In this document: piece after piece, positions 12,283 to 62,076 of the stretch
Numbering within the stretch: the first letter of the stretch is position 1
How the letters are laid out: each line of letters starts with the position of its first letter
From: Tyto alba
Taxonomy: Eukaryota > Chordata > Aves > Strigiformes > Tytonidae
NCBI RefSeq assembly: GCF_018691265.1
Contig: NW_024881324.1
Coordinates: 7,815,730 to 7,879,729, forward strand
Reading direction: 5' to 3'
Length of the DNA stretch: 64,000 nucleotides
Notes under the pieces: generated by a model
Database searches by the model: none
What the model was told of the DNA's origin: nothing
What the model saw: only the letters and a program-made list of their open reading frames with translations
Program-made: the position numbers and the translations under genes

Positions 12283-12288
12283 AATAAA
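12283..12288 (+). terminator. SIRT5: SIRT5 poly(A) signal AATAAA
   Basis: Canonical hexamer 71 nt after the SIRT5 stop codon, followed by a G-rich stretch. It predicts an unusually short 3' UTR of roughly 90 nt. No competing hexamer lies between the stop and the NOL7 start. Confidence 0.75.
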
Positions 12289-12431
12289 GGGGCGGGGGGG
12301 GACCCCGCCGGCAGCTCCGCCCGGCCCGGCCTCGTCTGTCTGCGCCTGCGCGGGGCGGCCGGAAGCCGTCGGGGCGGTTGGAGGGGGGGAAGTGGTTCCG
12401 GGGCGGCCGGGCGGGGCGGGGCGGGGCGGCC

Positions 12432-12583
12432 ATGGCGGGGCGGCAGCAGGCGGCGCGCGGCGGCGAGCGCGGGCCGCCCTGCTCGGAGGCTGAGGCGGCG
12501 GAAGCCCCCGAGGAGGTGCCCTTCGGCGCGGCGAGGGAGGCGGCCGAGAGCGAACGGAAGCTGGTGGGGGAGGCGGCCCGGCG
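12432..12583 (+). CDS. NOL7: NOL7 exon 1
   Basis: ATG in context GGCCATGG; donor gtacgg at 12584. Encodes MAGRQQAARGGERG, then an Ala/Glu-rich helix-prone segment ending KLVGEAARR. The last Arg codon is split. Confidence 0.85.
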
Positions 12584-15500
12584 GTACGGACACACCCCCC
12601 ACCCCTCCATCTCACACCCCGAAACCCCTCAGCAACCCCGACCTGACGGCGCCTCCCCCCCCTCCGCAGGCACCGGGAGCTGCTGAAGGAGAAGCGGCGG
12701 CGGCGGCAGGAGCTGTTCGCGGAGCAGAAGGTACGGCGGCACCCGCACCCCCCCCGCCCTCCCCGCACCCCCCCCCCCCCCCGGTAACCGCCGTTCTCCC
12801 CCCGCAGAAGCGGAAGCTGCTCCCCCAGGCCGTGCTGCAGGAGCTGGCGGCCGCGCCGCCCGCAGGGTGAGGAGGGGAGACGGGAGCCTTGGTGGCCCTG
12901 AGTAAACGACTCTGGGGATGGGGAAGGGGGCTGCGTGTGTCGGTCGGAAGAGTAACCTGTCGCCTTCTTGCTCCCCAGGCGCGGAGGGCAGGCTGCGGCG
13001 GCTCCCCGAGGTAGGCAGCAGCTCGCTGAGCTGGCGCGCTGCTCTCCCCCCCCCCCCTCCCTCAGGGGTGATTGCTTCAGGGTTTGGGCGGTAGCCCCCT
13101 GGCACAGAGACCTCGGGAAAGGCTGAAACGGGAACAGGCCGGACAGAGGGTCTGGTGCTGAGGGGAAAAAAAAAAAAACAAAAAATAATCTAAAAATCGC
13201 ATTTAAACCCATTCCTGCACCTTTTACAAAAGGTGTTTGGTATACGGTGATTTCAGTTAAAACAGCCCAAGGTGCTTAAGGAAATAAGGGGTAGGTGTTA
13301 TGACAGAAAAAGCAAGGATTATGAAAGGGTGCTTAATATTTAGCATTTGTTTAAGGCTGTTCCTAGATAAGTGACTTTTTTTTTCAAATTCTGAACTAGG
13401 CAATCCAGAGTCTAGAGTAGTCATAACTGCTGGTTTTCAGACAGCTATACTTCAAAGAACTTTAAAAAAAAAAAAGTGTGCGTTTGTTTTTTTTAAACAA
13501 TCCTCTCATCCGTACCTCACATAATTACAGAGCTGGCTGGTGTAACTGCTACTTTTTCTTCCTTCCAGTAGTGTTTTAAAAAAAGATGCTGTCATAAACA
13601 AGCAATGAGCCCCTGAATACTCAGCCTCCATGGTACTTATTTAGTGGCGAGCAGGCAGCTGAGGCTGGGCTCCCCTTTGCGCGTTACTCGTGGCTGTTGC
13701 GCTGCACTGAATTTTTGTCCCACGCCAAGGCCCGTGTTGTGCTGTTGATGCCACGGAAGGGGAAAGCCGGCTAGCAGCGCCCGGGGTGGCTCCCCCGCAG
13801 GGTGCTGCTTCCCTTCCCCCCACGGCCCTCCTGGGGGGCAGCACCTTCCAGCTCTCACTAGTCAGAGCTGCTGGAAAATGCCTGTTGGAGTTACCTAAAG
13901 ACATCTTTCACCACCACATTGTTGTCTCATTCATGTTCCTTTTTCTTACTTGGGAAGTTGGTTTTGGTTTTCTATTAATTTGACTTAAGGGAAACGCCGT
14001 GGCGGTGGGGCTACGAAGCAGAGACGAGGCCGAGGCCAAAGGCAAGGCCAAGCCCAAAGGCCGGTGAAGATGGACAAGCAGAAAGGTGCCAGGTACGCTG
14101 GGAGCAGAGGAGTTGGGTCTCCTTCCCTTTGTGCTCCCCACTCTCCCTCCGACTGAAAGCGTAGTTCTGTGCTATGAGTACCTTTATTTGCTTGTGATAC
14201 AACATACTTGTAAAATATATATCTATATCTACACACGCATACACCCCTATATTTAAAAATCCATCATGTAAATAATTCTTAAGTATAGACATATCTCTAT
14301 AACTGCTATGAGATAACCAGACAGTCGTAAGCACAGCAGCAGACATGCTGACATGCTGCAGCTCTGGTTCTTGAGCACTGAATTCCTGCATTTCTGTCTT
14401 TGTATTTCCCCACCCCCTTTTGTTTCATTGTGGCTGCTGTCCCTGCAGAGGAATTGCACTAGCTCCTGGTAGCACTAGTTCAAGGCTCCCAAGGAACCAC
14501 TCAGGGTACAGGATAACAGATGGAGAGTCTCGGTCTAATTTTTTATTTTAATACTGCTACAAAGCTTGCTGAGCATCAGAAACCGGCACCGGCCGCTGTT
14601 GTGCTCAAGCAGCAAAGCAGTGACTGGTGTGGCGGCTGTTCTGGTTCTGTAACTGCGCTACAGGGATTTACATCTCTCTTTAAGTAGGTCAAAAGGAAAC
14701 TATACAGCTGTGTGCTTAAAAGATCAGAGTTTAGCAGGCCTCCACCAGCAGCTTGCCAAAGACTTTTTAAACGCTCATCTCTACGGGCCGCACGCCAACC
14801 GGGCACAGGGTAAGCCGGTTCCCTGAGGTGGGCCTGCACCTGGACTGGTCGGGGTTAAACTTAGTAATTGACGCTCCTCTCTCCATTTCAGCAAATGAAT
14901 TTTTTTCCCTTGAAAACAAGAAAAACCTGGTTAAAAAAGCTGCAGTTCAGTTTGTGGACAAATCTTGGGGTGAGTATAAAAAGTCAAAGTAGGTACAACT
15001 CTATGTATCTGTGAAGTACACTTTTTAAAAAGAAAAAAAGGCTTTCCTGTGTTAGAGGGCTGGATCTTGCTGCCTTCTAACTCAGAGAACCTGATAGTAA
15101 GGGGAGGGGCAGCAGCATGCTGCAGCCTGGTGGGGGAGTGAGCATTCCACTGGGGACACTGTGTGAGACAACATGAAAAAATGACCCTACCTTTTGGTAC
15201 ATTAAACAACAGTGTATGAGCCCGGAGCCATGTTCACTTGTTGAAATAAATTACTGAGTGTTGTTTCAGCCTAGAACCTCTGAGCTGGTGGAAGTTATTT
15301 CCCAGATGTGTAAAAATTAACATAGGGATGCCGAGATCCCAGAACTTCTGTGTGAGCACAGGGAAGTGGTGCTTATTTCTCATTTAAAAATGACATTTTA
15401 GAAATGACTGGGGACAGACTGGTACACACATCCGTTTCAGTCACACCAGCACAGCCAAAAGCAACTGACCCTCGGCGGGCAGCTGGCTCTGCAGCTGTGC

Positions 15501-15798
15501 TGCAGCAGTGGCAGCAGGGCTGGACCCCCGGCTCCTGAAGGCGGGGGTGCAAGTGGGCGCCCCTGGCCAGTGGAAGCCGCAGTTTTATGTAAAACAGGAT
15601 GGGAAGTTTATCAGCTTTTCAGTCAGTTGTGTTCTGAACTGCTGCAGGAATGGCTGGATTGCTGCTTCTCCAGTACATGGGCAAAGAAAGTGGTAACTAA
15701 CAGCTTGCCTTTTTTTTTTTTTTTTTTAAGGGCAAGAAAAAAAGCAAAAAGCAGCAAGGTTTAAGAAGCGGTGGCTCTCAACACACATTAAAAATTGA
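12432..15798 (+). CDS. NOL7: NOL7, nucleolar protein 7 (spliced, 8 coding exons)
   Basis: Nucleolar protein linked to small-subunit pre-rRNA processing and RNA handling. Coding exons: 12432-12583, 12670-12730, 12808-12866, 12979-13010, 13990-14092, 14688-14809 (or from 14685), 14892-14969, 15731-15798, giving 224 or 225 residues against 257 in human. Recognised from EEVPFGAAREAAESERK, LLKEKRRRRQELFAEQKKRK, the YTAVCLKDQ...HLYGP segment, KKAAVQFVDKSWG and the C-terminal RFKKRW. The exon count equals human. The N-terminal acidic stretch is about 35 residues shorter than in human. The middle (exons 4-5) is Arg/Gly/Gln-rich where human is Lys-rich. The start is the first ATG of the frame in good context (GGCCATGG). 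The gene runs head-to-tail behind SIRT5 and converges on RANBP9. Confidence 0.9.
12670..12730 (+). CDS. NOL7: NOL7 exon 2
   Basis: Acceptor ctccgcag before 12670, donor gtacgg at 12731. Encodes HRELLKEKRRRRQELFAEQK, nearly identical to the human basic helix. Confidence 0.9.
12808..12866 (+). CDS. NOL7: NOL7 exon 3
   Basis: Acceptor ccccgcag before 12808, donor gtgagg at 12867. Encodes KRKLLPQAVLQELAAAPPA, matching human KRKLLPDTILEKL. Confidence 0.88.
12979..13010 (+). CDS. NOL7: NOL7 exon 4 (32 nt)
   Basis: Acceptor ctccccag before 12979, donor gtaggc at 13011. Short exon coding for RGGQAAAAPR. Frame and phase (2 in, 1 out) fit both neighbours; the protein sequence itself is poorly conserved. 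Confidence 0.7.
13011..13989 (+). other. NOL7: NOL7 intron 4
   Basis: About 1 kb with short A tracts and no recognised element. It ends in an unusual AAG acceptor with the upstream pyrimidine tract interrupted. Confidence 0.65.
13990..14092 (+). CDS. NOL7: NOL7 exon 5
   Basis: Acceptor tgacttaag before 13990, donor gtacgc at 14093. Encodes a strongly basic Arg/Gly/Gln-rich tract (GKRRGGG, then RRGRGQRQGQAQR) followed by KMDKQKGA. It aligns only in character with the human Lys-rich nucleolar-targeting region. Confidence 0.75.
14688..14809 (+). CDS. NOL7: NOL7 exon 6
   Basis: The acceptor is a NAGNAG tandem (aagtag, 14682-14687), so the exon may start at 14685 or 14688, adding or dropping one Ser. 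Encodes SKGNYTAVCLKDQ and HLYGPHANR, matching human NKSYLAVRLKDQ and SLYGPGTNR. Donor gtaagc at 14810. Confidence 0.88.
14892..14969 (+). CDS. NOL7: NOL7 exon 7
   Basis: Acceptor catttcag before 14892, donor gtgagt at 14970. Encodes NEFFSLENKKNLVKKAAVQF and VDKSWG, the best conserved block of the family. Confidence 0.92.
14970..15730 (+). other. NOL7: NOL7 intron 7
   Basis: About 760 bp, mixed composition, ending in an 18-T run directly before the AAG acceptor. No gene or repeat recognised. Confidence 0.65.
15731..15798 (+). CDS. NOL7: NOL7 exon 8 (last)
   Basis: Acceptor is a long T run then aag before 15731; stop TGA at 15796-15798. Encodes QEKKQKAARFKKRWLSTHIKN, matching human IQKKQNAKRFKRRW. 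Confidence 0.9.
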
Positions 15799-16064
15799 GT
15801 ATGAAGACAGCTTTTTCAGATGATGTTCTTAAGGACTTCTACTAAAAGTCTCTCGCCACAACCAAGGTGTTTTTCCCCCACCTTCATCATTCCTCCACTT
15901 CCAGCTCCAGCCAGCAGCCCCCGGCAGGCACCAACCCTCTCCCGGCCGGGCCCGGACCAGCCTCCCTCTTCCCTCCCCTGCCCCAGTGGAAGCGGCTGCT
16001 GTAGAGCAGGGGCAGCACCAACGGGCTTGTCCAGCTGCCTCCATGAGGCAGCTCCTTCACAGAG

Positions 16065-16070
16065 AATAAA
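16065..16070 (+). terminator. NOL7: NOL7 poly(A) signal AATAAA
   Basis: Canonical hexamer 267 nt after the NOL7 stop and the first good one downstream. Predicts transcript cleavage near 16085-16095. Confidence 0.75.
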
Positions 16071-16094
16071 AAACAAATGGTCTTGTACTTAATG

Positions 16095-16420
16095 TTCTGG
16101 AGGATCGGTTATTATTCTCGTTTTTTCAGTTACCTGAGGGGCTGTATCCTACTGTCAGGATCCCTCAGTCAGCTCCCGCAGCAGGACGCTTCTGTCCAGC
16201 CCAATGATTATTCTCAAGGAATAAGGTTTTGGGGTTTTTTTTTCCATCCGTCTTCAGGGAGCACTGAGGCAGCTTCTGGCAGGGCCTTGGCCATGCCCAG
16301 CTCGCGCCGTGGCAGGGACCCGGCCGCCGCGTGCTGCTCGAGGGTGGGGCACTCCACCCAAGACACCGTAGCATACGAGTCCATGCTACCACGTATGTAG
16401 AAGTAAGTTTTTAATGGCTG
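16095..16420. other. Gap between converging NOL7 and RANBP9 3' ends
   Basis: About 330 bp, moderately GC-rich, without a recognisable gene or repeat. Open frames on both strands here are short and unconserved. Confidence 0.6.
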
Positions 16421-16424
16421 GTTA

Positions 16425-17238
16425 ATTATGATATCACTACATTTTATTGCAATATAGTACTATTTAAGCACTTTTAAAAATGCAAGGTGTACAAAGATTA
16501 AATTAAGACTGTAAATTGACTAAATATTTGGTTTTTATATAAATAGGTCATAACCACACTGTTGACATGTAATACTGTTATAATACAACAGTTAAACTGG
16601 TGAGTCTACACAACAGAAGCTGTCTGTAGTTAAACAAGGAAACAAAGTTGAAAAGACCATGTTAAAACAAAAAAAACTACTAAGATCAACAGGTTGGGAT
16701 TGTAAGTAGCAACAAACATATTCACTCAGCTCCTGAGTAATTCAAGTTTTACAGTACACATTAAAAAATATCATTTCTTCCCATCAACACTATATATCCA
16801 AACCATCAGGTGTTTATGCATTTTGCAAATTACACTGATTGAACTATGTAACAATGGGGGTGGAGGTTGGCAAGTCATCCTGCTCCACGTTTACATCACC
16901 CACGCGCTAATGCAGCCATAGTTTTCTCCCGTCCCACAAGGCAGCAGGATTTTTGGTTTGTTTTGGACAATCGGTTAAAGGATTGGTACTTGTCAATTTG
17001 GATGTCTGACATTATCAGTGATACTTTCAACTCTTAGTTGTCTAAGAGGTTTAGAGATGGAAATTCTTCTCCTAACACTAAGTTAGAAATCATTTGCATC
17101 ATGCTGTAAACTAGGAAGCAACATAAAGCGACAGACTTGTCCTTAGTACATAATTAAAATCCCAAATTCCAGTCAGCAGAGCTGGTCTACTTCCCCCGTT
17201 GAGTATGCCATGCCACCTCTCAGCCCTCGGGTGCATAG
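16425..17238 (-). other. RANBP9: RANBP9 3' UTR
   Basis: About 0.8 kb from the stop codon to the inferred poly(A) site, AT-rich, without a recognisable repeat. The left edge is inferred from the hexamer only. Confidence 0.55.
16443..16448 (-). terminator. RANBP9: RANBP9 poly(A) signal (AATAAA on minus strand)
   Basis: TTTATT on the plus strand, i.e. AATAAA for the minus-strand transcript, about 790 nt past the RANBP9 stop. Predicts a 3' UTR of roughly 0.8 kb ending near 16420-16430. Upstream alternative signals are possible. Confidence 0.55.
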
Positions 17239-57954
<40,716 letters not shown>

Positions 57955-58682
57955 CCCGGCTCCGGCCTCTTCCTCCGCTGCCGCCGCCGCCACCTCCCGC
58001 GGTCTCCGACTGTCACCGGACGGGCCCCGGGGCGGAGCGACGGGCAGGCCCGAGCGCTGCGGAGCGAGGCGGTTCTGCCCGCCGGGTCACCCCCAACCGG
58101 AGCGTGTCGGAAGGAGGCGGGGGGGGGGGGGGTGGGGGGGGCGATGACGGCGGCGGCCGGCGGGGGGAGCGGGGGGGGGGTTTGGGGGGGCGCGGCCGGG
58201 CCGGGCCGGGCCGGGCGGTGGGAGCGGCGGGGAGAGCAGCAGCGGCGCCGCGCGCCGGGCGGAAGCGAGGCGGGCGGAGAGCGCGCGCCAGGCGCCGCGG
58301 CGGGGCGGGCGACGGGCGCGCGGGCTGCGGGCTCCCCGCTCCCCCCCCCCTCCCCTCCCCTCCCTCCCCTCCTCGTCGCGCGCGCACGCGCGCGCACTCT
58401 CTTGTCCAGCCCCCCCCCCCCCCCCCGCCCCGGGCGCGAGGCGCCGCCGCGCGCCCCCAGGTCAGCTGAGCCCCTCCACCGGGTCCCGGCCCCGCCCCGC
58501 CCCCCACCCCTCCGCGCGCTCGCGACGGCGCGGAGAAGGGGCGGGGCCTCCGCCGCGAGGCTGAGGGGGCGGTGCGCGCGCCGAGGCGCGAGGGCGGCGG
58601 CGGCGGCGGCAAAGCGCTGAGGGGAGGAGGAGGGCGGCTCGTTGCCGCCGCCACCGCTCGTCGGTTGAAGGCGGCTGGAGTC

Positions 58683-58709
58683 AAAAAAAAAAAAAAAAAA
58701 AAAAAAAAA
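58683..58709. repeat. A27 homopolymer in the RANBP9 promoter island
   Basis: 27 consecutive A on the plus strand (T on the RANBP9 sense strand), about 730 bp upstream of the ATG and flanked on both sides by GC-rich DNA. Confidence 0.95.
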
Positions 58710-60169
58710 TAGGTGGCGACAAGCCGGTCTGGCGCCTGGGGAGGCGGCCTCCTGTCGGGCCCGGCTCCCCGGTCTGCTGCCCGCCCTCGGGCACGGGGGC
58801 GAGGGGAAGCGCCACCGAGAGCAGGGCGGGGCGGCCCGCGGGAAACGGGACAGCCTGGGAAATGCCTCGGCTGATGAGGGCAGGAGGAGCACAACAGGGT
58901 TCTGGCGGGGGTGGGGGTAGGGGTGTTGTTCGGGGATTTTTTCTTCTTCATTTGGTTTGTGCTTTGAACGGTATTTTTGCCTGTACTTAATGTCATTGAT
59001 CAATCAGTGGTTGCCTGCACCGGTGCGTTAATGCGGCAGCAATGAAAGGGAAAAGCCTACAGCCCGGCAAGCGCGACTTTGAAAACAGCAGAAGATGCAG
59101 GGAGTTTCACTGGCAGGTCTAGAACCTGAAACGTTGGGCACCTCACAAACCATTTCCGCCTGCCAGTGTGTTGGACAACAAGTGCGGAAGCAGGAAATAG
59201 AGGAGATTAATTATGCTTCACCTGTGTGAAACGTCTGGTGAGGTAATGCAGGTGTGACACCCGCAAAGGCATGTAAGCAGCTAAACATTTCTCGCCCATA
59301 GTCACCAAAATATCCTGTCACATGAGACCACTCCATGTTGTCTAGTAATATCTATGGCTGGACAAAAAGCAGTTATCTAAAAATACCCTGTCAGAAGGAG
59401 CTGCAAGCTATACAAGAGTAGAAGTGCCTAGGATGGACGTCAAAACGTATGCTGAACCGTGCCCGAGGGTCGGTTACCCTGGCACTGGTAGGCAATCTCC
59501 CACTAGACCTAAGTTTGCTTTCTGGTTTCTAGAGGTGGTTGTAAACCATGAAGCTTAGTAGTTTAGCGTTAAATTTAATAAAATACAATACTCGGCTAAC
59601 ATAAACTTTGGGCGATATATTTGTTACGTTCACAAGTGTAGATGTGTCTTAACTCTTTTGAATTTCAATACATTTTCTGCCATAGCTGCTTCCTGAGCCA
59701 TGGCTCGCTTAGCGTTTGTGCAAAAATATTCCACGTCACCCATTTTGCCACCATCAAGTTCCTGTCTCTTGTACAATAAGATAAGAGAGCAAGTGTTTCC
59801 ATGCTTACTCCTTGATGCTATTGCCACTCTGATTGCTTTTATCCCGTCATTTACCACCTTCCTAGGATAAATAATCCAAATCTATCAAAACATTGTTTTT
59901 TATAAAAGACTTCCCCCAAACATGCCCCCAGACAGACTCGTCCACATCACTTTTTCTGAGGGAGGACATACTGTAGATCGGGCCAGTGGAGAAAATAAAT
60001 TCCTTTATGGAAAGGTATTCTAATACTCGGTATTAACCACTATGTTATTTTATTCCTCCTACAAATTTGCTGACTACAGCTTCATGAGGATTAGAGATAG
60101 CACATAGATATTTACATAAATGCCCAGTTCCTACTTTTCAGTTGACATAAATTAATTGGAATTTGTCAG

Positions 60170-60640
60170 ATTTAGAAGCAGTATTCATGTTCCTCTCTAA
60201 CATGCATTACTTTGCATTTTTAATATTGAGCTTAATCCACCATTACACGATCCATACTATCTCGTTAGGACTTCCTCATCGTCACAGTCCCCCCTTGTCT
60301 TGCTTAGCTGAAATAATTATGGCAGCTGCAAACTTTACTCTCCCACAGTACAGCCCTCTTTCTAGATCTGTGGTGAATACAGCACCAATACGAGACTTGC
60401 TCCAGAGCCCTGAAGAAGACTGTCGTTAACCTTGTGCCATTGCAGAAACTCGCTGTTGAATTCTGCTCTTTGTTTTCCATCCCCAGATTTTGAGCCATGA
60501 TAGTACTTTTCTTTTTGCCCAGTGATTACTTAGTTGCTTGAGTCATCTCTGGATTACGGTTTTAATCAAAGACCTTTTGAAACACTGTAAAATGTTAACT
60601 AGTCCACCAAAATCTCTTTGGCTGTGGGGTGGGGTTTGGG
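60170..60640 (-). mobile_element. Ancient CR1/L3-like LINE fragment, reverse-transcriptase region
   Basis: On the plus strand I see, in the right order, catgcattactttgcattt, cccccttgtcttgct, ctgcaaactttac, the block around atacagcaccaatacgagac, tgaattctgctctttg and ttaatcaaagaccttttga. This order matches the reverse complement of the 3' part of reptilian/ancestral CR1-type LINEs, whose sense strand codes for the end of the RT domain. It is strongly decayed with no open frame. Identification is from a recalled consensus. Confidence 0.6.
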
Positions 60641-61993
60641 TTCTTTTTTTGACACTTTCAAAGAATTTCATTTGATGGATCAGCTAGAAATTATTTGGCT
60701 TTGCAGAAAAGCCTTGCTAGGCCTCATTTCATATGCAGAGATTTTCTTCTGTATGCTTGCTTTTCATTTATGTTTACTTTTAGTGACCGTTTCAACGGAA
60801 GAAAATGCAGCCCAAGCATTCCAGCAACCGAGGGTACTTGTTTGGCCTCTTGCTGAACATATCAACGGGGCATCAACACGTCGGACGCGGGTTTTCAAGG
60901 CAGTTCAGGCGCTCGGTTCCCTCCGTCGCTCGGGGACCTGGCAGAGGTGCCCTGTGGGCACCAGCTCACTGTCGCTGCGCCCGGCGGCTCTCCTCAGGAG
61001 CCCAGAAGCCGGAGGAGAGGGGAGAGCAGCCCCTGGCTGCCGCCCTCCCGGCAGCATCCTCCTCTCCCGGCTGCACAAGCACATCCTCTTCTCACGGCGG
61101 AGCGTCCTGCGTGGCCTCGACGCCGCTGAGGTCGATTTAACTCCTGGGTCCTGTGTTGGCTGCTCTGTGTGTCTGTGCTGAGAGCGAGGAAGCGGGCTAT
61201 GGCCATCCGTGCCAGTGGTACCTACAGCGTTCCAGTTCTCATCAGGAAACAGAAGCAGGATTCAACTTGGGAATCTTATTTTTGTGCGTGTCCTTTGTTC
61301 CCCCTGTGGGACCAAGCCTCCTAGTTACACATAAATTTAGTACCTGTGCTATGGCTGCCAGCCTGACAAATTTCCAGCCACTTTCTCTCTGAAATCTACT
61401 CTCTCCCCTTTGCAGTGAGGGTAACTGTTTGCTGTTCTTTAATATTTCTCCTGGTTAAGTTTTTCCAATGTATAGTTTCTTTGTAACTGTTTTGGAATAA
61501 GTTTTCCCTGGTTCTCCGAGCTGCTTGGAAATCAGCAGTGTGTTACTTATTTTTGTACCTCCTGTGCAGAATTACTGGTCCTAATAAGAACAGAAAACCA
61601 CTGAGAAGTAGGCTATGATATTTCAACAGTGTTAAGGCTAGATCTCTTCCAACTACCTGGAGGATTTTTTTGCTATTTGGACTGGGTTTTCTCTGCTAAT
61701 TTAATTGCTCATATATAGGATAGGCTTGATGAAGTGGCAAATGAAAGACTTGCCAAAATGAATCACGTATGAATTATAGGCCGTCATCAGCTATTAACTT
61801 GGTTGAATCAAATGGTAATCAAGTTGCAATTTACAGTATTACTATATTGTTGCTCACACATAACATGGCGCTTCTGCTTTTATAAAACTGAGCAATCCGC
61901 TAATAGAAATAATTTTGTTGTATGACTCAACTATACCTGTTCCTACCTTCAACCGAGAGTGATTAGAAATCTCTGCCAATGCTTCAGTTGTGG

Positions 61994-62076
61994 TATTTAT
62001 TTATATATATATAAACAAATATATATTTTTTATATTTATATATACAAATATATATATATAAATATAAACAATATTT
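61994..62076. repeat. AT-rich microsatellite-like tract
   Basis: About 80 bp of imperfect (TA)n and TATTTATA units, including several 8-12 bp pure TA runs. Confidence 0.85.

Larger units (their letters stand above)
12130..12900 (+). promoter_or_regulatory. NOL7: CpG island spanning the SIRT5 3' end and the NOL7 promoter/first exons
   Basis: Very GC-rich block that holds the last SIRT5 exon, its poly(A) signal, and NOL7 coding exons 1-3. The NOL7 start site must fall between about 12290 and 12430. Repeated ggggcgg boxes (12396-12429) resemble SP/KLF sites. Confidence 0.65.

Noticed and set aside
12202..13212. 336-codon minus-strand frame and relatives opposite NOL7
   Set aside because: Shadow of the NOL7 CpG island on the opposite strand; low-complexity translation only.
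59630..59857. 75-codon minus-strand frame containing KMGDVEYFC and KRAMAQEAAMAENVLKF
   Set aside because: Looks protein-like at first sight, but no family match, no splice context and an AT-rich setting; it may be a continuation of old LINE sequence. Not called.
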